From positions 1-25,444 of the forward strand of contig JBFEOQ010000020.1 in the NCBI GenBank assembly GCA_041550515.1: a stretch of DNA of 25,444 nucleotides. The letters run 5' to 3'. Positions 16,757 through 23,722 of the stretch are shown here, one piece after another; position 1 is the first letter of the stretch, and each line of letters begins with the position of its first letter. Source of the stretch: PFL35 sp041550515. Its GTDB lineage: Archaea > Thermoplasmatota > E2 > DHVEG-1. The position numbers and the translations under genes are program-made. The notes beneath the pieces were generated by a model. It did no database searches. It had not been told where the DNA came from and was given only the letters and a program-made list of their open reading frames with translations.

Positions 16757-17593
16757 ATGGATGCAGAAAATAAAGTGAAAAGAGCGGCAATTTATACAAG
16801 GGTTTCAACAGAAGATCAAGCAAAAGAGGGTTTTTCATTAGATGCACAACTAGAAAAATTGAGATCATACTGCAAGGCAAGAGATTGGGAAATAGCTGGA
16901 GAATATATAGATGATGGATATTCTGCAAGGTTTGTAAAACGTCCAGCATACAATAAAATGATCGAGGAAATAGACAAATGGGATGCCCTTCTTGTAATTA
17001 AAATGGATAGAATACATAGAAATTCAAAAAATTTTATGATGATGATGGAATACCTAAAAAAACAAGATAAAGAGTTTGTCTCTATGACTGAATCTCTTGA
17101 TACCTCAACAGCCATGGGTAGATTTGTAATGGATATAATACAAAGAATCGCACAACTTGAATCCGAACAAATCGGAGAGCGAGTATATATTGGTATGGAA
17201 CAAAAAGCCAAAACAAATGGTGGTATCCTAGGTTTTAACATACCATATGGTTATGACTATAGTAATGGAAAGTTGAAAATTAAACAAAATGAAGCTGAAA
17301 ATGTTAAAAATATTTTTCAAAATTATCTTAAGGGTAAAAGTATGAAAAAAATTGCTGAAGAACTCAATATAAAAAATATACCTACAAAATTAAACAAAAC
17401 CTGGGGAATTCAAACAGTATCTTTAATTTTAAAAAATCCAATTTACTGTGGTTATTTACACTGGGAGGATTACTTAAACCCCAGTGATCATCCATCTATA
17501 ATTGATAAAAATTCCTTTAATAATGTACAAAAATTGATACAAAAGAAAAATATTAAAACTTGCCACAATTCTAATACGTTTTTAATAGAGTAG
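16757..17593 (+). CDS. Serine recombinase (resolvase/invertase family), short form
   Basis: A 278-aa site-specific recombinase. The catalytic domain has the nucleophile Ser17 in YTRVSTEDQ, the conserved LVIKMDRIHRNSKNF arginine motif, and a long E helix (GRFVMDIIQRIAQLESEQIGERV). A 'recombinase' domain follows (GGILGFNIPYGYDY, KIAEELNIKNIPTK, ILKNPIYCGYLHWEDY, IIDKNSFNNVQKLI). Large serine recombinases normally continue with a zinc ribbon and coiled coil; here a TAG ends the gene at FLIE, just where homologues continue into the zinc ribbon. It is either a truncated pseudogene with intact catalysis or a short natural form. The surroundings are gene-poor, so it may be the remnant of an integrated element. 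Confidence 0.88.
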   Translation: MDAENKVKRAAIYTRVSTEDQAKEGFSLDAQLEKLRSYCKARDWEIAGEYIDDGYSARFVKRPAYNKMIEEIDKWDALLVIKMDRIHRNSKNFMMMMEYLKKQDKEFVSMTESLDTSTAMGRFVMDIIQRIAQLESEQIGERVYIGMEQKAKTNGGILGFNIPYGYDYSNGKLKIKQNEAENVKNIFQNYLKGKSMKKIAEELNIKNIPTKLNKTWGIQTVSLILKNPIYCGYLHWEDYLNPSDHPSIIDKNSFNNVQKLIQKKNIKTCHNSNTFLIE

Positions 17594-18262
17594 GAATAGT
17601 TACTCATGAAATAAAAACTCACATGATCATTAATAATTATAAAACTTGAATGAAAAATAGGGGTTTTTATGCATAAAAAGATGAATTAAGAAACTTTTAT
17701 ATCAATTTCGGTCTACCGAAGTTGATAATATCGAATAATAAATCAGATTTATATTTTTTTAATAGAAAATACTAATAAGTTTTATTATTCTACCTTAAAG
17801 ATCTAGTTTTTAAATTATAAATTTGTTAATTTTTGCATTGATTAATAATTATTTTAGATAACTTGTTGCTATTAAATATATTAAATTATTATTGCATGCT
17901 AGATCTTATCTAACACTTTAAAGTTTTTTTAATGTTACTTGTTAACACTGTTATAATGACAAGAATAATCACGGTTTTTATTATTAAATCTTAAGTTTAA
18001 TAAATAAATATTATAGCTTTACTAAATTTACTTAATAAATGTATAATATTAATTAATTATATTTTAAATTTATTCATATCATGAAATATTAATATTTTTA
18101 GAAATCATATTGATTTTTAATTATGATACTTAAATAATAAATCAATTAACATTCCTAGTATTATTTGGTAAATCTCAATAGTTAAATCAAAGAAAACTTT
18201 TAATAATAAGTAGAATTTACCCACCACATAAAAATAAAATTGATTAATAGGTGCACAAAAAT
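17594..18262. other. Long AT-rich gene-poor region after recombinase
   Basis: About 670 bp of very A/T-rich DNA with no supported gene. It holds a perfect 16-bp palindrome (17664-17679) and a 26-bp dyad with GC-rich centre (17701-17726) near the recombinase end; the remaining 500 bp look like degraded or non-coding sequence. It could be decayed mobile-element DNA. Confidence 0.5.
17701..17726. repeat. 26-bp dyad with 2-bp centre, possible att or operator site
   Basis: Arms ATCAATTTCGGT and ACCGAAGTTGAT (one mismatch, a G-U wobble in RNA) flank a CT dinucleotide. It lies about 110 bp after the recombinase stop. Serine recombinase crossover sites are imperfect dyads with a 2-bp centre, so a recombination site is possible; a regulator's operator or an RNA hairpin are alternatives. 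Confidence 0.45.
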
Positions 18263-18916
18263 ATGTACATAGTTATAGTTGGAGCGGGTGGAATTGGAAG
18301 ACGTCTTACTGAAATTGCTCTTAAAGATGGTAATCACAATATAATAGTCATTGATAAAAATCAGGAAGCCTGTGAAAATATTGCACGAAAGTATGATGCA
18401 ATAGCAATTAATGCTGATGCAACACAGGAAGAAACACTTGATGAATCAGAAGTTAAAAAAGCAGATGTTCTAGTAACTACTACTAAAGATGATGCAATAA
18501 ATATTATGGTATGTAGTCTTGCAAAAAATAAAGGTGTTAAAAATCTTATATCTGTTGTTAATAGAGATGAAAGTAGACCCATGTATTCGGAGAAAGGTGT
18601 TAAAATGATTAAAAATCCTAATACTATTATGGCCGAACATCTCTATAAATCAATTAAACATCCAAATGTTGAGGAATATATGAATGTAGGTAAATATGCA
18701 GAGATTTTCCGCATTCCTGTGAAAGATGGTTCCAAACTTTCGGGTAAAACAATTAATAAAGTAGGTCTTCCTAAAAAAAGCTTGATTGTAGCTATTGAAA
18801 GAGCTGAAAAGTTTATAATTCCAACTGATACTGTTTCATTATTTTCTGGTGATAGGGTAACGATACTTTCTCATAAAAATCAAGTTGATAAAGTTGCTGA
18901 GATGTTTTTAGATTAA
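18263..18916 (+). CDS. trkA: TrkA-family potassium uptake regulatory protein
   Basis: A 217-aa cytoplasmic protein: an RCK N-terminal NAD-binding domain with GAGGIGRRL (near residue 7), the acidic end of strand two VIDKN, and NADATQEETLDES, followed by an RCK-C domain (about 135-217, with EIFRIPVKDGSKLSGKTI and RVTILSHKNQ). Such proteins gate TrkH/KtrB potassium transporters in response to nucleotides. No TrkH-like membrane partner lies in the window. The ATG at 18263 was chosen because homologues begin MYIVIVGAG and an AGGTG SD-like site at 18249-18253 precedes it; a GTG at 18251 would add four residues. Confidence 0.92.
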   Translation: MYIVIVGAGGIGRRLTEIALKDGNHNIIVIDKNQEACENIARKYDAIAINADATQEETLDESEVKKADVLVTTTKDDAINIMVCSLAKNKGVKNLISVVNRDESRPMYSEKGVKMIKNPNTIMAEHLYKSIKHPNVEEYMNVGKYAEIFRIPVKDGSKLSGKTINKVGLPKKSLIVAIERAEKFIIPTDTVSLFSGDRVTILSHKNQVDKVAEMFLD

Positions 18917-18940
18917 TCTAAATGCTAATCTTACGTAAAT

Positions 18941-18950
18941 TATATATAAA
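18941..18950 (+). promoter_or_regulatory. TATA box of psmB
   Basis: TATATATAAA lies 25 bp after the trkA stop, predicting transcription from near 18972 and a leader of about 30 nt that includes the SD GAGGAG at 18988-18995. Confidence 0.55.
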
Positions 18951-19000
18951 GGATGTATTATTCTAGCTTCAGTTTTTCAGAAGATTTTTGAGGAGTTATT

Positions 19001-19639
19001 ATGGAAGATGAAAAGTTAACTAAAACTGGCACAACAACTTTAGGAATTGTATGTAAAGATTGTGTTGTAATGGCAACAGAAACACGTGCAACTATGGGTA
19101 CTCTTATTGCTCATAAAGAAACTAAAAAATTGTATAAGATTGATGAACATATTGCTCTTGCAACAGCAGGATTGGTAGGAGATCTTCAGGTACTTGCAAG
19201 ATATCTAAATGCAGAGGCAAATCTTTACCGATTAAAACGTGATTCAAAAATACCTGTTAAAAGTGCGGCAACTCTTATGTCTAATATATTAAATCAACGT
19301 AAATTTTACCCTTATTATGTTCAATTAATTCTTGGTGGATTTGATAGCTCTGGAGGTCATGTTTTCTCTCTTGATGCTGCAGGTGGGGCAATTCCAGATA
19401 AATATACTTCTGGAGGTTCAGGTTCCCCATATGTATTTGGTGTTTTAGAGGACTTATATCGTGATAATCTTACAATGAATGAATGTATTGATATAGCTAT
19501 AAGAGCAATAGGTGCTGCAAAACGTAGAGACTCTGCTTCAGGGGGTTTAACAAATATCGCAGTTATCAATAAAGAAGGTTTTAAAGAAATTTCTCAGGAG
19601 GAAATAAAAAAACGTTTTGATAAAATTTCTAAGGAATAA
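19001..19639 (+). CDS. psmB: Proteasome beta subunit
   Basis: A 212-aa catalytic subunit of the 20S proteasome. A 10-residue propeptide ends in TG, so the mature protein starts with Thr11 (TTTLGIVCKD), the N-terminal nucleophile. Lys at mature position 33 and Glu at 17 are present as in other archaeal beta subunits, as is GGSGSPYVFGVLED near the middle. The short propeptide is typical for archaea. A clear GAGGAG SD precedes the ATG. The next gene is aCPSF1, an arrangement also found in methanogens. Confidence 0.97.
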   Translation: MEDEKLTKTGTTTLGIVCKDCVVMATETRATMGTLIAHKETKKLYKIDEHIALATAGLVGDLQVLARYLNAEANLYRLKRDSKIPVKSAATLMSNILNQRKFYPYYVQLILGGFDSSGGHVFSLDAAGGAIPDKYTSGGSGSPYVFGVLEDLYRDNLTMNECIDIAIRAIGAAKRRDSASGGLTNIAVINKEGFKEISQEEIKKRFDKISKE

Positions 19640-19643
19640 ATAA

Positions 19644-19652
19644 TTTTTTTTT
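19644..19652 (+). terminator. T-run terminator after psmB
   Basis: Nine T directly follow the psmB stop, a typical archaeal termination signal, although aCPSF1 lies in the same direction and may rely on partial read-through or its own promoter (TATA-like sequence near 19690). Confidence 0.45.
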
Positions 19653-19732
19653 GTTTATTTCATTTTATATTGATTAATTTAATTATATAGATTATATTTA
19701 TTTGTCAATAAAATTTGTAAAAGGTATTATTT

Positions 19733-21643
19733 ATGCCGGTAGATGATGTTTTAAGAGAAGTTAAAGGTAAAGTTCGGGGAGTTATACCACCGAGTATCGA
19801 TGTATCTGATGTTGAGTTTGAAGGGGCGCTTGTTGTAATTTATACAAAACATCCAGATAAGTTTGCTAAGAATGAAGATTTGATAAAACAGTTAGCAAAA
19901 ATGCTTCAACGTCGTATTGCGGTAAGACCTGATACTAGTGTTATCACTGATACTGATACATCGGAACGAAAAATTAAGGAGATCATCCCGAATGATGCAG
20001 AACTAACTAATATTTATTTTTTACCTGAAATGGGTGAGGTTACAATTGAGGTAATGAAACCTGGTGTTGCTATTGGTAAGCAAGGTGCTCTATTAAATGA
20101 AATTCGTAAAAAAATTAATTGGTCTCCTCGTATTATTCGTACACCTCCTATTCAATCTAAAACTGTTAAAGAAATTCGAGGTTACCTTCGTTCGATGAGT
20201 GAGGAACGTAAAGAGATTCTTAGAAAAGTTGGTCGTCGTCTTCATCGTGGTATTTCTAAAGGTGAAAAATTTATTCGGGTGACTGCATTAGGAGGTTTTA
20301 GACAAGTTGGTCGTAGTTGTTGCTTATTGCATACTCCAGATAGTAAAATTATGATTGATTGTGGTGTTGATGTTTCTTCTGAGAGTACTACACCTTATTT
20401 ACATTTACCAGAGGTGCTACCTTTTGAAAATTTAGATGCTGTGGTTATAACTCATGCTCATCTTGATCATTCAGGTTTAGTACCTCTTTTGTATAAATAT
20501 GGTTATGATGGACCTGTTTATTGCACTCCACCAACTCGTGATTTGAGTACTCTTTTACAGATGGATTACTTAAAAGTTGCGGCAGCTGATGCTAAAAAAA
20601 TTCCTTATTCAGCGGAAAATATACGTGATTTAATTAAACATTGTATAGCTATGGAATATGGTGATACAACAGATATAACTCCTGATGTAAGACTTACTTT
20701 TCATAATGCAGGCCATATCCTGGGTAGTGCCATTGCACATTTTCATATAGGTGAGGGTTTGTATAATATTGCTTTTTCTGGTGATATTAAATATGAACGA
20801 ACATGGCTTTTTAATCCTGCAGTTAATCGTTTTCCTCGGCTTGAATCAATCTTTGTCGAATCAACTTATGGTGGTCGTGATGATTTTCAACCTAGTCGTC
20901 AAGATGCTACAGATAGACTTAGTGATATAATTCAGAGTACTATCAAAAAGAAAGGAAAACTTTTGATTCCTGTTTTTGCAGTTGGTCGTAGTCAAGAGGT
21001 TATGATAGTTCTAGAGAATCTTGTAAGAACAAAAAAGATACCTGTAATTGATGTCTTTCTGGATGGAATGATCTGGGAAGCAACAGCCATTCATACAGCA
21101 TATCCTGAATATTTAAATAATAAACTTAGAGCCCAAATTTTTCAGCAGGGTGAAAATCCACTTTTATCTGAGATTTTTAAACGAGTAGACAGTCATGAGA
21201 TGAGACAACGGATACTAAATGACCATCCTAAATCTTGTGTAGTTCTTGCAACAAGTGGTATGATGAATGGTGGACCTGTTATGGAATATTTTAAGGAATG
21301 GGCTAGTGATAAAAGAAATACTATAGCTTTTGTTGGTTATCAAGCGGAGGGAACTCTCGGTAAACGTATTCAAAAGGGATGGTCTGAAATACCTTTAAAC
21401 ACTGGTGGACAAATAGAGAATATAAAAATGAATATGAGTGTTGAAACCTGTGATGGCTTTAGTGGTCATAGTGATAGACGTCAACTATTGAACTATATAA
21501 ATAATATGTCACCTAGACCTGAGCGTATAATCTTTGGTCATGGTGAGGAGAGTAAATGTATTGATATTGCTAGTGCTGTTCATAAAAGATATAATATAAA
21601 TACTTCTGCTCTTTGGAATCTTGAAACAACACGTTTCAAATAA
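19733..21643 (+). CDS. KH/beta-CASP ribonuclease aCPSF1
   Basis: A 636-aa archaeal homologue of CPSF73, which cuts RNA at 3' ends and drives transcription termination at U-rich sites. Residues 1-145 contain two KH-like RNA-binding domains, one with the GxxG loop IGKQG (114-118). The metallo-beta-lactamase core has HAHLDH (241-246), a further conserved histidine in NAGHILGSA, and FSGDIKYERTW. The beta-CASP part has FVESTYGGRDD, LIPVFAVGRSQEV and later FSGHSDRRQL and FGHGEESK. Length is full. An AAAGGT about 8 nt before the ATG may act as SD. A T-run follows the stop. Confidence 0.96.
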   Translation: MPVDDVLREVKGKVRGVIPPSIDVSDVEFEGALVVIYTKHPDKFAKNEDLIKQLAKMLQRRIAVRPDTSVITDTDTSERKIKEIIPNDAELTNIYFLPEMGEVTIEVMKPGVAIGKQGALLNEIRKKINWSPRIIRTPPIQSKTVKEIRGYLRSMSEERKEILRKVGRRLHRGISKGEKFIRVTALGGFRQVGRSCCLLHTPDSKIMIDCGVDVSSESTTPYLHLPEVLPFENLDAVVITHAHLDHSGLVPLLYKYGYDGPVYCTPPTRDLSTLLQMDYLKVAAADAKKIPYSAENIRDLIKHCIAMEYGDTTDITPDVRLTFHNAGHILGSAIAHFHIGEGLYNIAFSGDIKYERTWLFNPAVNRFPRLESIFVESTYGGRDDFQPSRQDATDRLSDIIQSTIKKKGKLLIPVFAVGRSQEVMIVLENLVRTKKIPVIDVFLDGMIWEATAIHTAYPEYLNNKLRAQIFQQGENPLLSEIFKRVDSHEMRQRILNDHPKSCVVLATSGMMNGGPVMEYFKEWASDKRNTIAFVGYQAEGTLGKRIQKGWSEIPLNTGGQIENIKMNMSVETCDGFSGHSDRRQLLNYINNMSPRPERIIFGHGEESKCIDIASAVHKRYNINTSALWNLETTRFK

Positions 21644-21648
21644 TAATA

Positions 21649-21655
21649 TTTTTTT
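21649..21655 (+). terminator. T-run terminator after aCPSF1
   Basis: Seven T immediately after the aCPSF1 stop, in the 64-bp region between convergent genes. The gene's own product acts on such U-tracts, so some self-control is possible (inference). Confidence 0.4.
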
Positions 21656-21707
21656 AAAACATTATTAGTAATTCTTCCTAGTTGTAATAAAAATCTTGAT
21701 ACACTTA

Positions 21708-22601
21708 TTAAATATTTAGAGGTTTTGCTAGACCCCATAGATTATTAAATCTTTCATCTAGAATTTGTATATCTGTTAAATTCACATAAGCTGTTCCAAT
21801 GTAGCTTGGTTCATCGCTTTTTTCAGGTAATATTTTTATTCCGTTTACTGCTATTTCTTTACCATATACAAAGTTACGCATTGTTCCATTAACATCTTCT
21901 GAGAAATATCTTATCTCTAAATTATCTCCATATATTTCTTTGAGTTTTTTTATTTCAGCCATGTTTGTGGTATTATCAATAATAAGCTGTATTTTTGTGT
22001 CTAACTCTAAAAATTTTTTGAAATATTTTATAAACGGTTCTTCGAAGAATCTCTCACCGCCTATTTGCATTTTTAAATCATTATTTTTTTCAATTAAATT
22101 ATTTAGAACGTTATATAAAATCCATTTACCGCTATATTGAAGAGTTACATTTCCAATTCTTTTTAGTTTAATGCCATATTTTTCAAAGTTAGTAGTATAA
22201 TATCTACTATATTCATTTAATCTGTTTTCAATTATTTTGTAGGTTTCTTCTGCAATTACTTTTTTAAGGTCTTTTTTTACATCCTCCCATATGGCACGTG
22301 GGTGTACCGGTAGATAACTTTCCCGTCCAAAATCTTCATTTGAATCATTTGAAAATAATACTTTTGCTATTAATCCATGTCTAAGCAGTGATGCTCGACC
22401 TGTTTCGAGAGGTCGTCTGGTTATATTTGCAAATTCTTCAGCGGTTTTTAAAAATTCTGAAAATTCCTTTGGGCAATCTATAATTAATGTTACATAGTAT
22501 ACAGCTGCTTCTCTTGGACGATTTATTTTTAACCTTTCAAACATCATTTCAAAATCTTGAATATGATCTAGCTTAACATTACTTTTGAATTCACATCCCA
22601 T
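21708..22601 (-). CDS. Uncharacterised protein with HTH-like N-terminus and PLD/TrmB-like C-terminus
   Basis: A 297-aa soluble protein that I do not recognise with confidence. Residues about 20-100 look like a degenerate winged helix (EEFANITRRPLETGRASLLR, then HGLIAKVLFS). The C-terminal half has alternating strands and helices of phospholipase-D-like type: KMQIGGERFFEEPFIKYF, KIQLIIDNTTN, NLEIRYFSED, a turn KEIAVNGIKILPE and a closing FNNLWGLAKPLNI, similar to the ligand-binding domain of TrmB-type regulators. No HxK catalytic motif is visible, so nuclease activity is unlikely. A small-molecule-sensing regulator is the best guess. ATG 22601 is preferred over TTG 22613 because a GGTG lies 7 nt upstream. 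Confidence 0.55.
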   Translation of the reverse strand: MGCEFKSNVKLDHIQDFEMMFERLKINRPREAAVYYVTLIIDCPKEFSEFLKTAEEFANITRRPLETGRASLLRHGLIAKVLFSNDSNEDFGRESYLPVHPRAIWEDVKKDLKKVIAEETYKIIENRLNEYSRYYTTNFEKYGIKLKRIGNVTLQYSGKWILYNVLNNLIEKNNDLKMQIGGERFFEEPFIKYFKKFLELDTKIQLIIDNTTNMAEIKKLKEIYGDNLEIRYFSEDVNGTMRNFVYGKEIAVNGIKILPEKSDEPSYIGTAYVNLTDIQILDERFNNLWGLAKPLNI

Positions 22602-22696
22602 TCCTAACACCAATCCACTTTTTTTTATTAATTAATTGTTTTCTGCTATCCTAATCTAATATTAAAAAATCTATAATAGTTTTATATATTTTATGG

Positions 22697-22720
22697 ATGC
22701 ATATTCTATTGTATATGCAT
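22697..22720. repeat. Inverted repeat between minus-strand genes
   Basis: Perfect 8-bp arms ATGCATAT/ATATGCAT with an 8-nt spacer, 13 bp past the stop of the small gene and about 100 bp before the next gene's start. It could be an operator for the downstream gene. On the minus strand no T-run follows. Confidence 0.35.
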
Positions 22721-22732
22721 ATTTATTTTTTT

Positions 22733-22996
22733 TTAAATTATTGTTTTTTTTCCTGGTTTTATTTCTCTGAAATATTTTCGACAGTCTCTTTTTATCATTG
22801 CTATTTGTTGCTGTGGAATTTGATAAACCTGTTGCGAATATTCTTCGGCAAATATTAAACCATGGATGAAAGCACCAATGTTGTATTTTTTATCCTTACC
22901 CATTTTTAATATATCATCTGCTATTTTTATGGCATCTTCGATTGTATAAGATGTTTTTGTAGATTTCTTCTCATCTGTTTGTTTTTTTTCAGGCAT
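22733..22996 (-). CDS. Small helical hypothetical protein, 87 aa
   Basis: Not recognised. The first 17 residues are polar and lysine-rich, probably disordered; the rest is predicted helical (YTIEDAIKIADDILKMG, NIGAFIHGLIFAEEYSQQVY, QQQIAMIKRDCRKYFREI), with no membrane span or metal motif. The pattern suggests a small helical bundle or partner-binding protein. A TATA-like AAATATATAG on the minus strand (about 23019-23028) lies 27-28 nt before the ATG, so the transcript is probably leaderless. A GC-rich RNA candidate ends just upstream. Confidence 0.7.
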   Translation of the reverse strand: MPEKKQTDEKKSTKTSYTIEDAIKIADDILKMGKDKKYNIGAFIHGLIFAEEYSQQVYQIPQQQIAMIKRDCRKYFREIKPGKKTII

Positions 22997-23018
22997 AAAA
23001 ACTAACTATGATTTGTTA

Positions 23019-23028
23019 CTATATATTT
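23019..23028 (-). promoter_or_regulatory. TATA box of 87-aa protein gene
   Basis: On the minus strand AAATATATAG is centred about 28 nt before the ATG at 22996, as for a leaderless mRNA. Confidence 0.45.
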
Positions 23029-23049
23029 GTTTTTAAAAAAATAGGGATT

Positions 23050-23126
23050 TAAAAAGAAGGAGGGCTGGCCTCACACATAGGAGGGGATGGGATGCACTCT
23101 AAAAACTACCAGCCCGATTCCTTCTG
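23050..23126 (-). ncRNA. Candidate structured small RNA, GC-rich hairpin
   Basis: This is the only GC-rich island in non-coding DNA of the window (39 of the 72 bases at 23055-23126 are G or C). Read on the minus strand it folds as AGAAGG/CCTTCT, an internal loop, then a 7-bp stem GGGCTGG/CCAGCCC, then a large internal loop and a weak GTGCAT/ATGTGT stem whose loop is CCCATCCCCTCCT. A TATA-like CTTAAATACC (23143-23152) lies about 25 nt before the hairpin and TTTTT ends it, so promoter, hairpin and T-run are all placed for a transcript of about 75 nt. The strand is inferred: a plus-strand reading also has signals. It does not fit tRNA, C/D or H/ACA patterns that I could test by eye. Confidence 0.55.
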
Positions 23127-23142
23127 TATCCTGTGATGATAA

Positions 23143-23152
23143 AGGTATTTAA
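23143..23152 (-). promoter_or_regulatory. TATA box of candidate small RNA
   Basis: On the minus strand CTTAAATACC is centred about 25 nt before the first base of the GC-rich hairpin. Confidence 0.35.
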
Positions 23153-23349
23153 GAATATTTTTCGCAGATGAATATGTAATTAATTATGTAGTTAAGATTC
23201 AATATTTATTAATAAAGTATTTTGCGATAAATGATTTATATAATAAAATCCTTATTTTTTAGAGTTTTTTATAATTAATATAGCTAGGCTCTCATTTGTT
23301 TTATATCAATCCAATAATTATAATTAATGATTATTAAGGAAATATTAAA

Positions 23350-23499
23350 TTAGAAAAATTTTGGTTTTGTGTCCATTAAAGTTTTTGTAAATTGATTTCT
23401 ATAGCAATCCAGACATAGATAATCTCCTTTGACAGTATTATATGTTAGTTTTGTATCAATATTAGTTTTTCTACATATTTTACATTCAATTTTTTTCAT
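23350..23499 (-). CDS. Small zinc-ribbon protein, 49 aa
   Basis: A complete short reading frame with two CxxC pairs: Cys6/Cys9 in ECKICRK and Cys29/Cys32 in LCLDCYRN, spaced as in a treble-clef or zinc-ribbon knuckle. The segment between (TYNTVKGDYLC) fits a beta-hairpin. A GGTGA Shine-Dalgarno lies about 4 nt before the ATG. The tail is basic (TKTLMDTKPKFF). Such proteins often bind nucleic acid or act as subunits, but no function can be assigned. It stands alone about 220 bp upstream of the RNA island, in the same direction. Confidence 0.75.
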   Translation of the reverse strand: MKKIECKICRKTNIDTKLTYNTVKGDYLCLDCYRNQFTKTLMDTKPKFF

Positions 23500-23686
23500 T
23501 TATTCACCACATCATATACACAAAATATGGATCTGATCAATTTTTGTTAATCAATATATTTAAAATTGCTGTGTTATAATGTCAAAAAGTCAGAATATAA
23601 AAATTAATAATATGAACTAATAATAGTTTTTTATTATTAAATTTCAAATTTTTAAGTGAAACAACTACAATAATAAGTAATGTAAT

Positions 23687-23696
23687 TATAATATAC
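23687..23696 (+). promoter_or_regulatory. TATA box of C25 protease gene
   Basis: TATAATATAC-like box centred about 31 nt before the ATG at 23723; predicted transcript start lies a few nt before the ATG. Confidence 0.4.
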
Positions 23697-23722
23697 CTGT
23701 AAATTGATATAAATTAGATAAT

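Larger units (their letters stand above)
22997..23722. other. Mostly non-coding region with RNA island and small gene
   Basis: This 726-bp stretch holds the promoter of the 87-aa gene, the GC-rich RNA island (23050-23126) and the zinc-ribbon gene (23350-23499). The rest is A/T-rich; 23160-23349 and 23500-23680 show nothing I can support. Confidence 0.6.

Noticed and set aside
17664..17679. Perfect palindrome TTTTTATGCATAAAAA
   Set aside because: A 16-bp palindrome made mostly of A and T is expected now and then in such DNA; not claimed as a site on its own.
23062..23115. tRNA-like 7-bp acceptor stem GGGCTGG/CCAGCCC on the minus strand
   Set aside because: Only 54 nt span the stem, with no T-arm GTTCAAATC-like sequence or anticodon arm, so it is not a tRNA or a recognisable split tRNA half.
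23133..23139. GTGATGA resembling a box C of a C/D guide RNA
   Set aside because: No CTGA box D at suitable distance on this strand.
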